Source of the DNA: Desulfitobacterium_A nosdiversum
GTDB lineage: Bacteria; Bacillota; Desulfitobacteriia; Desulfitobacteriales; Desulfitobacteriaceae
Assembly: GCF_049860565.1 (NCBI RefSeq)
Contig: NZ_CP172056.1
Location: forward strand, 2,170,001 to 2,234,000
DNA length: 64,000 nt
Reading direction: 5' to 3'
Below the pieces are notes generated by a model. That model was not told the origin of the DNA and did no database searches. It worked only from the letters and a program-made list of their open reading frames with translations. Shown piece by piece: positions 8,050 to 16,323 of this stretch (positions within the stretch are counted from its first letter, which is position 1; every line of letters begins with the position of its first letter). The translations under genes and the position numbers were made by a program.

Positions 8050-9075
8050 ATGCTTAATCAATGCCAAATCGTTTATCATCCAGATAACTGCCTCAATAAG
8101 AAGAGACCGTTTGCTCAATCTTGTAAATTATGTATAGAAGCATGCCCGCATCAGGCAATTAAGGATAACCGTGAGATTAATGCGAAACGGTGTACCGAAT
8201 GCGGTGTTTGTATGGCAGTCTGCCCAAGTGACGGATTAGTTGATCGTTCTATAGATAAGCTTTTAGAGTATATTCGTGGTTCCGAGCAAATTACTTTAAA
8301 TTGCCCTCTAGCAAATCCCATGGGTTTTGAAATTTCCTGTTTAGGCATACTTGATCGGGATTTGTGGTTGAGCCTTCTTCTGCAATCTCAGGATAAAAAG
8401 GTTGAAATTTATACGGGAGAGTGTGTTAATTGCCCGGACAAAAAAGCTTGTGGGCTAAGTGTCCAAAATTTTAATAAGGTGCACAAGTCCTGGCCGGGAC
8501 ATCCCCCCCTATCGGTTATAGTTGCTCCTGACAACGGAAATAATTCAGCAAATGATCAACAGATAAGGAAAACGCAATCTCCGAAGATGAGCTTACGCAA
8601 TTGGAGTCGCGAGAAATTGGAAATAATGCTGCCTGGGATCACCTCTGACGAGAGCTACTTGATTCCACGCTCACGTCGATTTTTCGGCGAAACGTGGGAG
8701 TCTAAGAAGGCACTTGTTTTGCCGCTGCCCGCCTTAAACGTCAGTGATAACTGCTCTAATTGCGGGGTCTGTGCCGCGATTTGTCCGCAGAAATCCCTGG
8801 CAAAGAAGGAAGATAAAGATATATTAACCCTGATTTATGAACCTTTTAAATGTGTGGAGTGTCAGCGATGTGTGAGTGTTTGCAAACAAAAAGCACTGAG
8901 TTTTGAAAATAAACGCTTATCCTACCGGATGTTTACGGGCAAGATTCGTATTCACCAGGGAAAATACCGATATTGCAGTCGCTGCGGCAAACAGCTGTTT
9001 GACAATGTCGAACCTCCTTTATGTTACGCCTGTGCAACCAGTGATTCAGTAGAGGGATCAAACTTTTTATCTTAA
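8050..9075 (+). CDS. Polyferredoxin-like 4Fe-4S protein with C-terminal zinc-ribbon motif
   Basis: Soluble 341-residue protein with four ferredoxin-type Cys clusters in two pairs. Near residues 25-60 are CKLCIEACPHQAI and CTECGVCMAVCP; near 235-285 are CSNCGVCAAICP and CVECQRCVSVCK. The C-terminus has CSRCGKQL and CYAC, a zinc-ribbon-like pair. The middle contains extra Cys (CVNCPDKKACG). I start it at ATG 8050, since AAGAGGTG ends six bases upstream; GTG 8041 lies in that site. It directly follows the second FadR-type gene and is probably co-transcribed. Electron transfer linked to lactate oxidation is a reasonable guess, not shown. Confidence 0.75.
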   Translation: MLNQCQIVYHPDNCLNKKRPFAQSCKLCIEACPHQAIKDNREINAKRCTECGVCMAVCPSDGLVDRSIDKLLEYIRGSEQITLNCPLANPMGFEISCLGILDRDLWLSLLLQSQDKKVEIYTGECVNCPDKKACGLSVQNFNKVHKSWPGHPPLSVIVAPDNGNNSANDQQIRKTQSPKMSLRNWSREKLEIMLPGITSDESYLIPRSRRFFGETWESKKALVLPLPALNVSDNCSNCGVCAAICPQKSLAKKEDKDILTLIYEPFKCVECQRCVSVCKQKALSFENKRLSYRMFTGKIRIHQGKYRYCSRCGKQLFDNVEPPLCYACATSDSVEGSNFLS

Positions 9076-9134
9076 TAAAAAGTGATAATCAAAATCAATA
9101 TTGAGTAGGGCGTATAGGATTGCCTGGAATAGGT

Positions 9135-9175
9135 TAGACCTCGAAGAGCTTCTTTCGAGGTCTATTTTTATTTTG
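9135..9175 (+). terminator. Terminator after polyferredoxin gene
   Basis: Stem TAGACCTCGAA / TTTCGAGGTCTA with a short loop and a T-rich tail (TTTTTATTTT). It ends the upstream unit only about five bases before the -35 box of the iron-uptake promoter. Confidence 0.8.
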
Positions 9176-9179
9176 GGGA

Positions 9180-9238
9180 TTGACAAGAAAAAGAATCCGA
9201 ATTAAAATAAGATCAAATGAATATGATAATCATTATCA
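9180..9238 (+). promoter_or_regulatory. feo promoter with Fur box
   Basis: Near-consensus promoter TTGACA (9180-9185), 17 bp, TAAAAT (9203-9208). At 9224-9238 lies the perfect 7-1-7 dyad TGATAATCATTATCA, identical to the Firmicute Fur core consensus. The box covers about +9 to +23, so Fur-Fe should block transcription when iron is plentiful. Confidence 0.85.
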
Positions 9239-9266
9239 ATTACATATGATGAGAGGGGGAGCGGTA

Positions 9267-9485
9267 GTGACCTTAGACAGAGTTAAAAGGGGTCAATCTT
9301 TTAAAATTAAGGAAATCAGCAATGATTCGATACGTGCTCAAGCCTTACGTTTTGGAATTTCAACTGGGGAGTGGCTGACTTGTGAGGAAGTCGTTCCGGT
9401 TGGCCCGATCGTCGTTCGAAAAAACCGACAGCTCATTGCCATGGGGCGGAGTTTGGCACAAGAAATTAAAGTGGAAATTCGTTAG
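9267..9485 (+). CDS. feoA: Ferrous iron transport protein A
   Basis: Small SH3-like cytoplasmic protein (72 aa) of the FeoA family, which modulates FeoB. The order VKRGQSFKIKEI, RAQALRFGI and GPIVVRKNRQLIAMGRSLA matches the family. I start it at GTG 9267: AGAGGGGGA lies six bases upstream and the result begins TLDRVKRGQ as usual for FeoA. The frame stays open upstream to a TTG at 9180, but that stretch is the promoter and Fur box, so a longer start is wrong. It is followed by feoB after 27 bp in a Fur-regulated operon. Confidence 0.9.
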   Translation: MTLDRVKRGQSFKIKEISNDSIRAQALRFGISTGEWLTCEEVVPVGPIVVRKNRQLIAMGRSLAQEIKVEIR

Positions 9486-9512
9486 AATTTTGTAGAGAAG
9501 GGGAGAGAGATA

Positions 9513-11513
9513 ATGGCCCATTGTCACGGATGCAGTGTTCAAATTGATATACCGGAAGGCGCACGGAAACTTGTTTTGGCTGGAAATCCAAACGCCGGGA
9601 AATCCGTATTTTTTAACTATTTAACCGGAATGTATGTTGATGTTTCAAATTATCCGGGGACGACTCTGGAAATTTCATCAGGCCGTTATAAAGAGGATGT
9701 AGTTATTGATACGCCGGGGGTTTATGGTATTTCTTCTTTTAATGATGAGGAAAGCGTAGCCCGGGATGTGATTTTAGATGCTGATGTCATCATTAATGTA
9801 GTGAATGCTGTTTATTTAGATCGTGACCTATTCCTAACCCAGCAAGTGATTGATACAGGGATACCCGTTATTGTGGCGTTAAATATGGTGGATGAGGCGG
9901 AAGCTCAAGGGGTTAAGATTGATGTTGCCAAGTTAAGCGAGCGTTTAGGTGTTCCCGTTGTTCCAACGGTAGCGATTCGGCGAAAAGGCATGGAAGAGCT
10001 TATGCAAAAAATTGCAGAAGCTGCCCCAGGACAGATTGACACGTCTCTGAAAGCAAAACTTACAGAGTTAACACAGCAAGGCGTTCCCCAGGCTGAGGCC
10101 TTATTGATCCTTGAAGGTGATCCTATTGTTGCTGAATATTATGGGCTTAAGCCGATGAATTTACGGGAAGAAGTTTACCAGGAGCGCCGTCAGCGCGTTA
10201 ATAGCATTGTAAACGAGGTTGTACAGGAAGAAAATAAAGGTGCGCGCTTCAGCCAGTTTTTAAGCCGAATTATGATTAAACCGCTCACAGGAATTCCCAT
10301 TCTCTTCGTTATACTTTATGCCATGTATCAATTAATTGGGGTATTCGTAGCAGGAACCGTTGTTGGTTTTACCGAAAAAACGGTTATGCTTGGCTATTTT
10401 GAACCGTTTGTTCGCTCAGTTGTAGGAATGGTTATCAATCAAGCTTCAGTACTTGGAACCATTTTAATCGGTGATTATGGACTTTTAACCATGACTTTTA
10501 CCTATGTTTTTGGCTTACTCCTCCCGTTAGTTATCGGGTTCTATTTTATCCTTTCCCTGTTCGAAGATTCAGGGTATTTACCACGGATTGCAACGTTAGT
10601 TGACCGTGTTTTGACCAGTATCGGACTCAATGGACGGGCGATCATTCCGCTGATCCTTGGACTGGGTTGTGTGACGATGGCGACTATTACGACGCGTCTC
10701 CTTGGAACAGATAGAGAAAAGCGGATTGCAACCTTCCTATTGGGTTTGGTGATTCCTTGTTCGGCACAGCTTGGGGTTATCGCGGGAATGCTTGCCGGTG
10801 TTGGCCCGGTTTATGTCGCTCTTTACAGCGCGGTAATTCTTGCAGTTTTTGTCTTAGTCGGAACCGTGATGAATACAATGTTAGCCGGCAAATCTTCAGA
10901 TCTGTTGATTGATCTGCCTCCACTGCGTTTTCCGCGTTTGGGCAATGTAGTAACAAAAACATGGACGAAGTCGATTATGTTTATTAAGGAAGCTTTTCCG
11001 CTGTTTGCTTTAGGCGCATTTATCATTAGTGTATTCCAAGTCAGCGGGATTCTTGATTTTCTGCAGAATCTCCTAGCTCCGTTGACCGTAAGCTGGCTTG
11101 GCCTGCCGAGGGAATCTGCGACAGCCTTTATTATGGGGATTGTGCGCCGTGATTTCGCTGCTGCCGGTCTTGCGGATATACCGATGACTTCAATCCAAAC
11201 GGTTGTTTCGTTAATTACAATTACACTTTTTGTTCCTTGTATTGCTTCGATCTTGGTTATGTTCAAAGAACGCTCCAAGAAAGAAGGTGCCCTGATGTGG
11301 TTAAGTACTTGGGTTATTGCTTTCCTAATCGGGGGAACAGTAGCTCAGCTTGCAAATCTAATCGGTACAGCGACATCTTCCCAGATCCTTTTCATTGGAG
11401 GAGTATTCTGGGGAATAGTGATCGCGATCATATTCGTAATGAAAGCATATCAACGCAGAATTAAAGATCAAATTAAAGGAGACAGCGCCTTGGCTGCGAA
11501 AGGGGTGGCGTAA
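9513..11513 (+). CDS. feoB: Ferrous iron transporter B
   Basis: Large membrane GTPase that imports Fe(II), 666 aa. The N-terminal G domain shows G1 GNPNAGKS (24-31), G3 DTPG (66-69) and G4 NMVD (124-127), followed by a helical spacer and then two Gate domains with about 8-10 membrane segments, including LPLVIGFYFILSLFEDSGYL, GLGCVTMATITTRLL and IPCSAQLGVIAGMLAG. A short CHGC motif at residues 4-7 precedes the G domain. It lies between feoA and a Cys-rich peptide gene that starts three bases after its stop, giving a three-gene iron operon. Confidence 0.95.
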   Translation: MAHCHGCSVQIDIPEGARKLVLAGNPNAGKSVFFNYLTGMYVDVSNYPGTTLEISSGRYKEDVVIDTPGVYGISSFNDEESVARDVILDADVIINVVNAVYLDRDLFLTQQVIDTGIPVIVALNMVDEAEAQGVKIDVAKLSERLGVPVVPTVAIRRKGMEELMQKIAEAAPGQIDTSLKAKLTELTQQGVPQAEALLILEGDPIVAEYYGLKPMNLREEVYQERRQRVNSIVNEVVQEENKGARFSQFLSRIMIKPLTGIPILFVILYAMYQLIGVFVAGTVVGFTEKTVMLGYFEPFVRSVVGMVINQASVLGTILIGDYGLLTMTFTYVFGLLLPLVIGFYFILSLFEDSGYLPRIATLVDRVLTSIGLNGRAIIPLILGLGCVTMATITTRLLGTDREKRIATFLLGLVIPCSAQLGVIAGMLAGVGPVYVALYSAVILAVFVLVGTVMNTMLAGKSSDLLIDLPPLRFPRLGNVVTKTWTKSIMFIKEAFPLFALGAFIISVFQVSGILDFLQNLLAPLTVSWLGLPRESATAFIMGIVRRDFAAAGLADIPMTSIQTVVSLITITLFVPCIASILVMFKERSKKEGALMWLSTWVIAFLIGGTVAQLANLIGTATSSQILFIGGVFWGIVIAIIFVMKAYQRRIKDQIKGDSALAAKGVA

Positions 11514-11515
11514 AA

Positions 11516-11710
11516 ATGTTCTGGTCAAAAAAAGAGAAGGCGGAGAAGGAGATCAACCTTGCGAATAATGACCATGGAGCGTGTTGTCATTCAGCTCAAA
11601 CGTGTCCCCGCTGCGGTTATCCGATCGAAGGATTAATGCTCGTTTGCCCGCGCTGCAGGGAGGAACTGCCGCGAGGCTGTTCTGGGAATTGTTCAGCGTG
11701 TGGAAAGTAA
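11516..11710 (+). CDS. Cys-rich zinc-ribbon peptide of the feo operon
   Basis: A 64-residue cytoplasmic peptide whose second half carries CPRCGYPI, CPRCREEL and CSACGK plus extra Cys (ACCH, GCSGNC), a rubredoxin/zinc-ribbon-like pattern. The N-terminus is highly charged. It starts two bases after the feoB stop and is followed by the operon terminator, so it belongs to the iron-uptake unit. It may play the part of FeoC or an iron chaperone; this is inference from place and Cys content. Confidence 0.65.
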   Translation: MFWSKKEKAEKEINLANNDHGACCHSAQTCPRCGYPIEGLMLVCPRCREELPRGCSGNCSACGK

Positions 11711-11720
11711 CTAATACATA

Positions 11721-11759
11721 GGGACTGAAGCTTAAGTGCTTTAGTCCCTTTCTTTTTTA
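11721..11759 (+). terminator. feo operon terminator
   Basis: Stem GGGACTGAAGC / GCTTTAGTCCC with a short loop, followed by TTTCTTTTTT. Confidence 0.85.
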
Positions 11760-11784
11760 TTCTTCAATAATGCTGAATAAAACA

Positions 11785-11845
11785 GCATATAAAAGCTAAA
11801 AAGTGCAAAAATAACAGTACAAAGCTGCATATAAAATGGTATAAT
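11785..11845 (+). promoter_or_regulatory. Possible DeoR operator repeats and -10 box
   Basis: The 10-mer GCATATAAAA occurs at 11785-11794 and again at 11827-11836, 42 bp apart, i.e. about four helical turns. The second copy is just upstream of TATAAT (11840-11845); no good -35 is seen. DeoR-family regulators often bind spaced direct repeats, so these may be autoregulatory sites for the gene that begins at 11867. Confidence 0.4.
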
Positions 11846-11866
11846 GGGGCAGAGGGGGTGTTGTAA

Positions 11867-12637
11867 ATGTTTGCTGAGGAACGTCAAGAGCAAATCCTTT
11901 CTAAGGTAAGATCATTGGGAAGGGTATTTGCAAAGGAACTTGCAGAGGATTTTCAAGTGTCCATTGATACGATTCGCCGAGACCTCACAACAATGGAAGA
12001 AAAAGGTCTTCTCAAAAGAACTCATGGAGGAGCTGTACCTCTATCCAAAGTCAGAAGATTTCCGATGGATGACCGAATTCGATACAGTGAGGGAACAGAG
12101 CACCAAAACGCGGTCGCACAATTAGCAGCAGCTTACATAGAACAGGGCGACACTCTATTTATAGGTGGGGCCAGTATTCACTATATCTTGCTGAAATACT
12201 TGCCTGTTGATCGGGATTACACTGTTATTACTAATTCTCTCGTTATTGCCGAAAAGCTTAAATCGTACAACAATATTGAAACCTATATTGTCTGCGGAAA
12301 AGTGAAAAGTGAGGAGGGGATTGTTGATCCGTTAGCAACGGAATTTATAAAGACCTTGCGGATTGATACGGCTTTTATAACGGGTGGAGGAATTTCTGCA
12401 AAACACGGCTTAAGCAGTTCAACCCCGGAAGGCGCTATTTTTCAACGTGCTGTGGCAGAAGTCTCGCGTCAAACGATTTGCCTGATGAATTTTGACAAAG
12501 TAGGAACGGAATTCTTTGTTAAAACGATGGATTTAAAGGATTTAGAGGTTGTCATTACGGATTGGGAAGCTCCGGATGAGGAAATTGAAAAAATTAAACA
12601 GTTAGGTGTTAAAGTCTTAATCGCAAAAGAAAATTAA
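11867..12637 (+). CDS. DeoR-family transcriptional regulator
   Basis: DeoR/GlpR-type repressor, 256 aa. The N-terminal helix-turn-helix (about 5-55) has RVFAKELAEDFQVSIDTIRR followed by KGLLKRTHGGA, the family signature. The C-terminal DeoRC sugar-phosphate-binding domain includes IGGASIHYILLKYL, TGGGISAKHGLSSS and the VGTEFFVK region. The start has a GGGGGTG site. It is followed after 15 bp by two DegT-type aminotransferases, so the effector may be an amino-sugar phosphate or intermediate; this is inferred. Confidence 0.85.
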   Translation: MFAEERQEQILSKVRSLGRVFAKELAEDFQVSIDTIRRDLTTMEEKGLLKRTHGGAVPLSKVRRFPMDDRIRYSEGTEHQNAVAQLAAAYIEQGDTLFIGGASIHYILLKYLPVDRDYTVITNSLVIAEKLKSYNNIETYIVCGKVKSEEGIVDPLATEFIKTLRIDTAFITGGGISAKHGLSSSTPEGAIFQRAVAEVSRQTICLMNFDKVGTEFFVKTMDLKDLEVVITDWEAPDEEIEKIKQLGVKVLIAKEN

Positions 12638-12652
12638 AAAAGGCAGAGATGA

Positions 12653-13777
12653 ATGATGAAGGTTAAATTTTATGAATCAACCCGAGAGTATTTTGAGAAA
12701 CAGGATGAATTTGATCGTGCGCTTAAGCACGTTCTCGAAAAGGGGAATTTTATCCTCGGTGACCAGGTTGCTCAATTAGAAAACGGAATTCAAGAATATT
12801 GTCAGGCGAAATATGCTGTAGGGGTAGCGTCGGGAACCGATGCACTAATCATAGCTTCAGATATTCTTGGGTTTAAGGATGGAAAAGAAGTTATTACTTC
12901 ACCATTTACATTTCTGGCTTCAGCGTCTTGTATCACAAAGCATAGAGGACGTCCTGTTTTTGTAGATATTGATGAAGAGACATTTTCAATTGATGTAAAT
13001 AAAGTTGAAGAAAAGATTACCTCAAATACAGTAGGAATTCTTCCAATTCACTTGTTTAATCAGATGGCAGACATGGACCGGATCATGGATATTGCAGATA
13101 AGCATCGGCTCAGAGTGCTGGAAGACGCAGCTGAAGCCTTCGGCATGAGATGGAAAGGGATGGGCCGCCAATATAAACACTCGGGAACAATTGGTGATTT
13201 TGGAGTGTTTTCATTTTTCCCGACGAAAACTCTTGGGGGATACGGCGACGGCGGGATGATCATTACCAATAATGAGGAGCTTGCCCGAAAGGCGAAACAG
13301 TATCGAGTTCATGGTGCTTCAAAGAAATACTTTTATGATAATGTTGGGTACAATTCACGCTTGGATACCCTTCAAGCCGCTATATTGCTGATTAAATTAA
13401 AATATATTGATGAAGCCATTCGCAAGCGGGAGAACATTGCCCGTCTCTATATGGAGCGGTTAAGCGGCTGTGAGAATATCAGGTTTCCTAAGATTAAAGG
13501 AGAGCAAAAGTCCGTTTATTATGTGTTTAATATATTGGCTGAAAGACGGGATGAACTTGCAGCATATTTGACAGAAAATGAAATTGGGTACAGCATCTAT
13601 TATCCGCGCCCTCTTCATGTTCAGGAGTGTTTTAAGGATTTAGGCTACAAAAAAGGAGACTTTCCGGTCGCGGAGAGGGCAGCCAATGAGATCATTGCTC
13701 TTCCGATCTATCCTGAAATTACAACAGATGAGGTAGAGTATATCTGCGAAAAGATTAATGCCTTTTATAAAAACTAA
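12653..13777 (+). CDS. DegT/DnrJ/EryC1 sugar aminotransferase (first of pair)
   Basis: PLP-dependent aminotransferase of the DegT/DnrJ/EryC1 family, which usually makes amino sugars on nucleotide-sugar substrates. Seen are GVASGTDALIIASDILG, the DAAEAFGMRWKG segment, and FSFFPTKTLGGYGDGGM, whose Lys forms the internal aldimine. C-terminal YYPRPLHVQECFKDLGY is typical. 374 aa is full length. ATG 12653 or 12656 could be used. It lies between the DeoR gene and a second aminotransferase. The substrate cannot be read, and no other nucleotide-sugar enzyme is nearby. Confidence 0.85.
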   Translation: MMKVKFYESTREYFEKQDEFDRALKHVLEKGNFILGDQVAQLENGIQEYCQAKYAVGVASGTDALIIASDILGFKDGKEVITSPFTFLASASCITKHRGRPVFVDIDEETFSIDVNKVEEKITSNTVGILPIHLFNQMADMDRIMDIADKHRLRVLEDAAEAFGMRWKGMGRQYKHSGTIGDFGVFSFFPTKTLGGYGDGGMIITNNEELARKAKQYRVHGASKKYFYDNVGYNSRLDTLQAAILLIKLKYIDEAIRKRENIARLYMERLSGCENIRFPKIKGEQKSVYYVFNILAERRDELAAYLTENEIGYSIYYPRPLHVQECFKDLGYKKGDFPVAERAANEIIALPIYPEITTDEVEYICEKINAFYKN

Positions 13778-13805
13778 AAAGCGAGTTAGAAAGGAATTTA
13801 AGATC

Positions 13806-14978
13806 ATGTATAAAAAAATACCTTTTTCCCCGCCGGATATCAGCGAAGAAGAAATTGCTGCTGTTTCAGAAGTTCTAAGGTCCGGATGGATTACGTCCGG
13901 TCCCCAAACAGCTCAATTTGAGCAAGAATTAGCGGATTACAGCGGCACGGAATATGCGGTAGCCTTGAATAGTGCAACTGCAGGCATGGAACTCATTTTA
14001 AAGGTTTTAGGCATAGGCGGAGAGGATGAAGTCATAACAACGCCTTATACCTATGCAGCAACTTCAAATGTGCTTGTTCATCGAGGCATAAAGCCAACGT
14101 TTGTGGATACTAAGAGAGACAGTTTTCTCATTGACGAACAAAAGATTGGCGAGGCAATTACACCGAAAACGAAGGCGATTATGACGGTGGATATTGCAGG
14201 AGCGCCTGTTGATTATGATGCAATAAGGAAAGTCCTGAAAGCTAAAAATCGTGAAGATATTACGCTGATTTCTGACTCTGCTCACTCCTTTGGCGCAGTC
14301 TATAAGGGACAGAAGGTTGGAGGACAGATGGATTTTCATGTTTTCTCCTTTCATGCGATAAAGAACCTGACAACGGCAGAAGGAGGAGCAATTACTTATA
14401 ACGACAACAGCTTTCACGGCAAGGATAACTTGTTTAAGGAATTTAAATATACTTCCTTGCAAGGCCAAACCAAGGATGCCTTCTCGAAAATGCAGGCGGG
14501 TGCATGGAAATATGATATCTTAACGGATGGCTTTAAATGCAATATGACGGATATCATGGCAGCAATCGGACGGGTTCAACTTCAACGGTATGAAGAGATG
14601 CTTCAAAAAAGGGCGGAACTTCATAAAGTTTACAGTCAGATTTTAGGACCAAAAGAATGGGCGGTTCTTCCCCTTGAAAAAAACGATGAAGTACAAACCA
14701 ACTACCATTTATATACCTTAAGACTAAAGGGCTTCAGTGAAGAACAAAGAAATCGGGTTATTCAAAAAATGGGCGAAAAAGACATTGCTACCAATGTACA
14801 CTTTATGCCGCTGCCGATGTTTACACTCTATAGGAATCTTGGCTATCGCATTGAAGATTATCCCAATGCCCATGCTCAGTACGCAAATGAAATTACCCTG
14901 CCGTTGTATTCAAAGCTCTCTTTGGATGATGCCGAGTATGTAGCAAAAGAGCTTATCGCGTGTATTGAAAAGAATTAA
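13806..14978 (+). CDS. DegT/DnrJ/EryC1 sugar aminotransferase (second of pair)
   Basis: Second PLP-dependent DegT-family aminotransferase, only distantly like its neighbour. Motifs are SGWITSGPQTAQFEQEL, ALNSATAGMELILKVLG, SDSAHSFGAVYKG and FSFHAIKNLTTAEGG with the PLP Lys. The layout resembles PseC/ArnB-type 4-amino-sugar transaminases. I start it at ATG 13806 because AAGGAA lies nine bases upstream; an in-frame ATG at 13758 would overlap the previous gene and has no ribosome site. A terminator follows at once. With its neighbour it may act in cell-surface or spore-surface sugar synthesis. Confidence 0.85.
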   Translation: MYKKIPFSPPDISEEEIAAVSEVLRSGWITSGPQTAQFEQELADYSGTEYAVALNSATAGMELILKVLGIGGEDEVITTPYTYAATSNVLVHRGIKPTFVDTKRDSFLIDEQKIGEAITPKTKAIMTVDIAGAPVDYDAIRKVLKAKNREDITLISDSAHSFGAVYKGQKVGGQMDFHVFSFHAIKNLTTAEGGAITYNDNSFHGKDNLFKEFKYTSLQGQTKDAFSKMQAGAWKYDILTDGFKCNMTDIMAAIGRVQLQRYEEMLQKRAELHKVYSQILGPKEWAVLPLEKNDEVQTNYHLYTLRLKGFSEEQRNRVIQKMGEKDIATNVHFMPLPMFTLYRNLGYRIEDYPNAHAQYANEITLPLYSKLSLDDAEYVAKELIACIEKN

Positions 14979-15020
14979 AAAATCACAGGCAATTCAATTT
15001 GAATTAGCCTGTGATTTTTT
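14977..15020. terminator. Bidirectional terminator between convergent genes
   Basis: AAAAAATCACAGGC pairs with GCCTGTGATTTTTT around a 16-nt AT-rich loop. A-run and T-run flank the stem, so it can end both the aminotransferase unit and the convergent PAP2 gene, whose last codons overlap it. Confidence 0.85.
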
Positions 15021-15863
15021 ATTCTCCCAACCTAGCTTCCGATAAAGGTAAGGAATTCCGAGGGAGACCCAGAGACCCGTTAAGCAATAGACAGGGAGGT
15101 GGAGAAAAAGAAACCGATGAGTCAACGGTGAAAAAACGAGAATCCAGACAGCAAGGCCAATCATGCCAAGGCTGGTTTTAAAAAGAGATAGTTTAAAGGG
15201 AGTCCGTTCTTGGTAATCAAGATATTGATCTTCAAGAAAATAGCCAGACGTAAAGCCGATTAGAAAACCAATCAGTTGAAGGCCTTCTTTTGTATGGTAA
15301 AACGATAGGGCAAGCAATGGAAGAGCAATAGATAAGATAAGTTTGAGCGGTAAAGAAAAAGGGATTTTAAAAAGACGCTGATCGATTTGTGTAAATCCAA
15401 GGACAAGAAAAATACCCAGCGCAAACCCGCCTAGTACATCCATAGGCCAATGGACTCCGAGATAGAGCCTTGAAAAGCCGATGCCCAAGATTACAAGGAC
15501 ACTCCAGAATTTCCACTTAAAATCCTTCAGACGGGTCAAAATATAGGGGTAGAAAGTGGCTGCAGCCTGGCTATGTCCGCTCGGAAAAGAATATCCAGTA
15601 GCTGAGGAGATATATAGGGAACGAATTCCCGGCTGACCGATAGGACGAGCAAAGTGCAATGTATCTTTAAGCCACGAGTTTACAGTCAAGGAGAAGAGGA
15701 GCAAAACCCCTAAACGAAATCCAAACCGCTTGTCAATATTCCAAAAAAGAATGGCAAAAAGAAAAATATAGACAGGGACACTTCCCACAAAGCTGAGTAA
15801 GATGAAGAACCCATCCCAAAACGGATTATGCCATCCTTGAATAATTTGATAGAATTCTAACAT
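14994..15863 (-). CDS. PAP2-family membrane phosphatase
   Basis: Membrane phosphatase of the PAP2/undecaprenyl- or phosphatidate-phosphatase superfamily, 289 aa with about eight hydrophobic segments. The three catalytic motifs are present: KDTLHFARP (66-74), PSGH (94-97) and SRLYLGVHWPMD (131-142) with the nucleophilic His. Active sites of this family face the outside of the membrane. The C-terminal half has extra membrane helices beyond the core. It starts four bases after the stop of the His-tailed gene and forms a two-gene unit. The lipid substrate cannot be told from sequence. Confidence 0.85.
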   Translation of the reverse strand: MLEFYQIIQGWHNPFWDGFFILLSFVGSVPVYIFLFAILFWNIDKRFGFRLGVLLLFSLTVNSWLKDTLHFARPIGQPGIRSLYISSATGYSFPSGHSQAAATFYPYILTRLKDFKWKFWSVLVILGIGFSRLYLGVHWPMDVLGGFALGIFLVLGFTQIDQRLFKIPFSLPLKLILSIALPLLALSFYHTKEGLQLIGFLIGFTSGYFLEDQYLDYQERTPFKLSLFKTSLGMIGLAVWILVFSPLTHRFLFLHLPVYCLTGLWVSLGIPYLYRKLGWENKKSQANSN

Positions 15864-15866
15864 TGC

Positions 15867-16157
15867 TTAGGAATGATGACCGCAGCCGCAGTTTGGACCA
15901 TGAACATGGTCATGATCGCTATGATCATGAGTTTTTTTCTTGGTTTCGCGTAAGAGCTGATCCATCAGATGACGTGTATGGGAGAGCGGTTGTTCTTGAA
16001 TATCTTGGGCGGTTTTCATGATTTGACGAATTTCTTCGGAAGACATTCCGAATTCTTTAGCATCGGTAACTGCAGCACGTAAAGCTGCCAAGGCATTTGT
16101 TGCAACAGCAGCAGAAATTTGTACAGCTAATAAAGTATGGGTATCGAGTTCCATCAT
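15867..16157 (-). CDS. Small helical protein with His-rich metal-binding tail
   Basis: A 96-residue protein with a helical N-terminal part (about 1-70, TLLAVQISAAVATNALAALR) and a C-terminal tail rich in His, Asp and Cys (HDHSDHDHVHGPNCGCGHHS). The tail looks like a metal-binding sequence for Ni, Zn or Co. The helical part has faint resemblance to AhpD/CMD-like helices but lacks their CxxC. It is translated with, and just upstream of, the PAP2 gene. Function unknown. Confidence 0.6.
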   Translation of the reverse strand: MMELDTHTLLAVQISAAVATNALAALRAAVTDAKEFGMSSEEIRQIMKTAQDIQEQPLSHTRHLMDQLLRETKKKTHDHSDHDHVHGPNCGCGHHS

Positions 16158-16323
16158 TTTCCTCCTGTTTTTTGATTAAGATTACTATACCATAAAGACA
16201 AAACCGGGGCAAAAGGGAAGCTGTTCTTTGTTCGGATGAAGCGGCATTTTACCCGTTGTCCGGAGTATGATAGACTTAAGTTATTGTTATTCAGTGATTG
16301 TTTATTTAAGGAAGGAAATTGTT

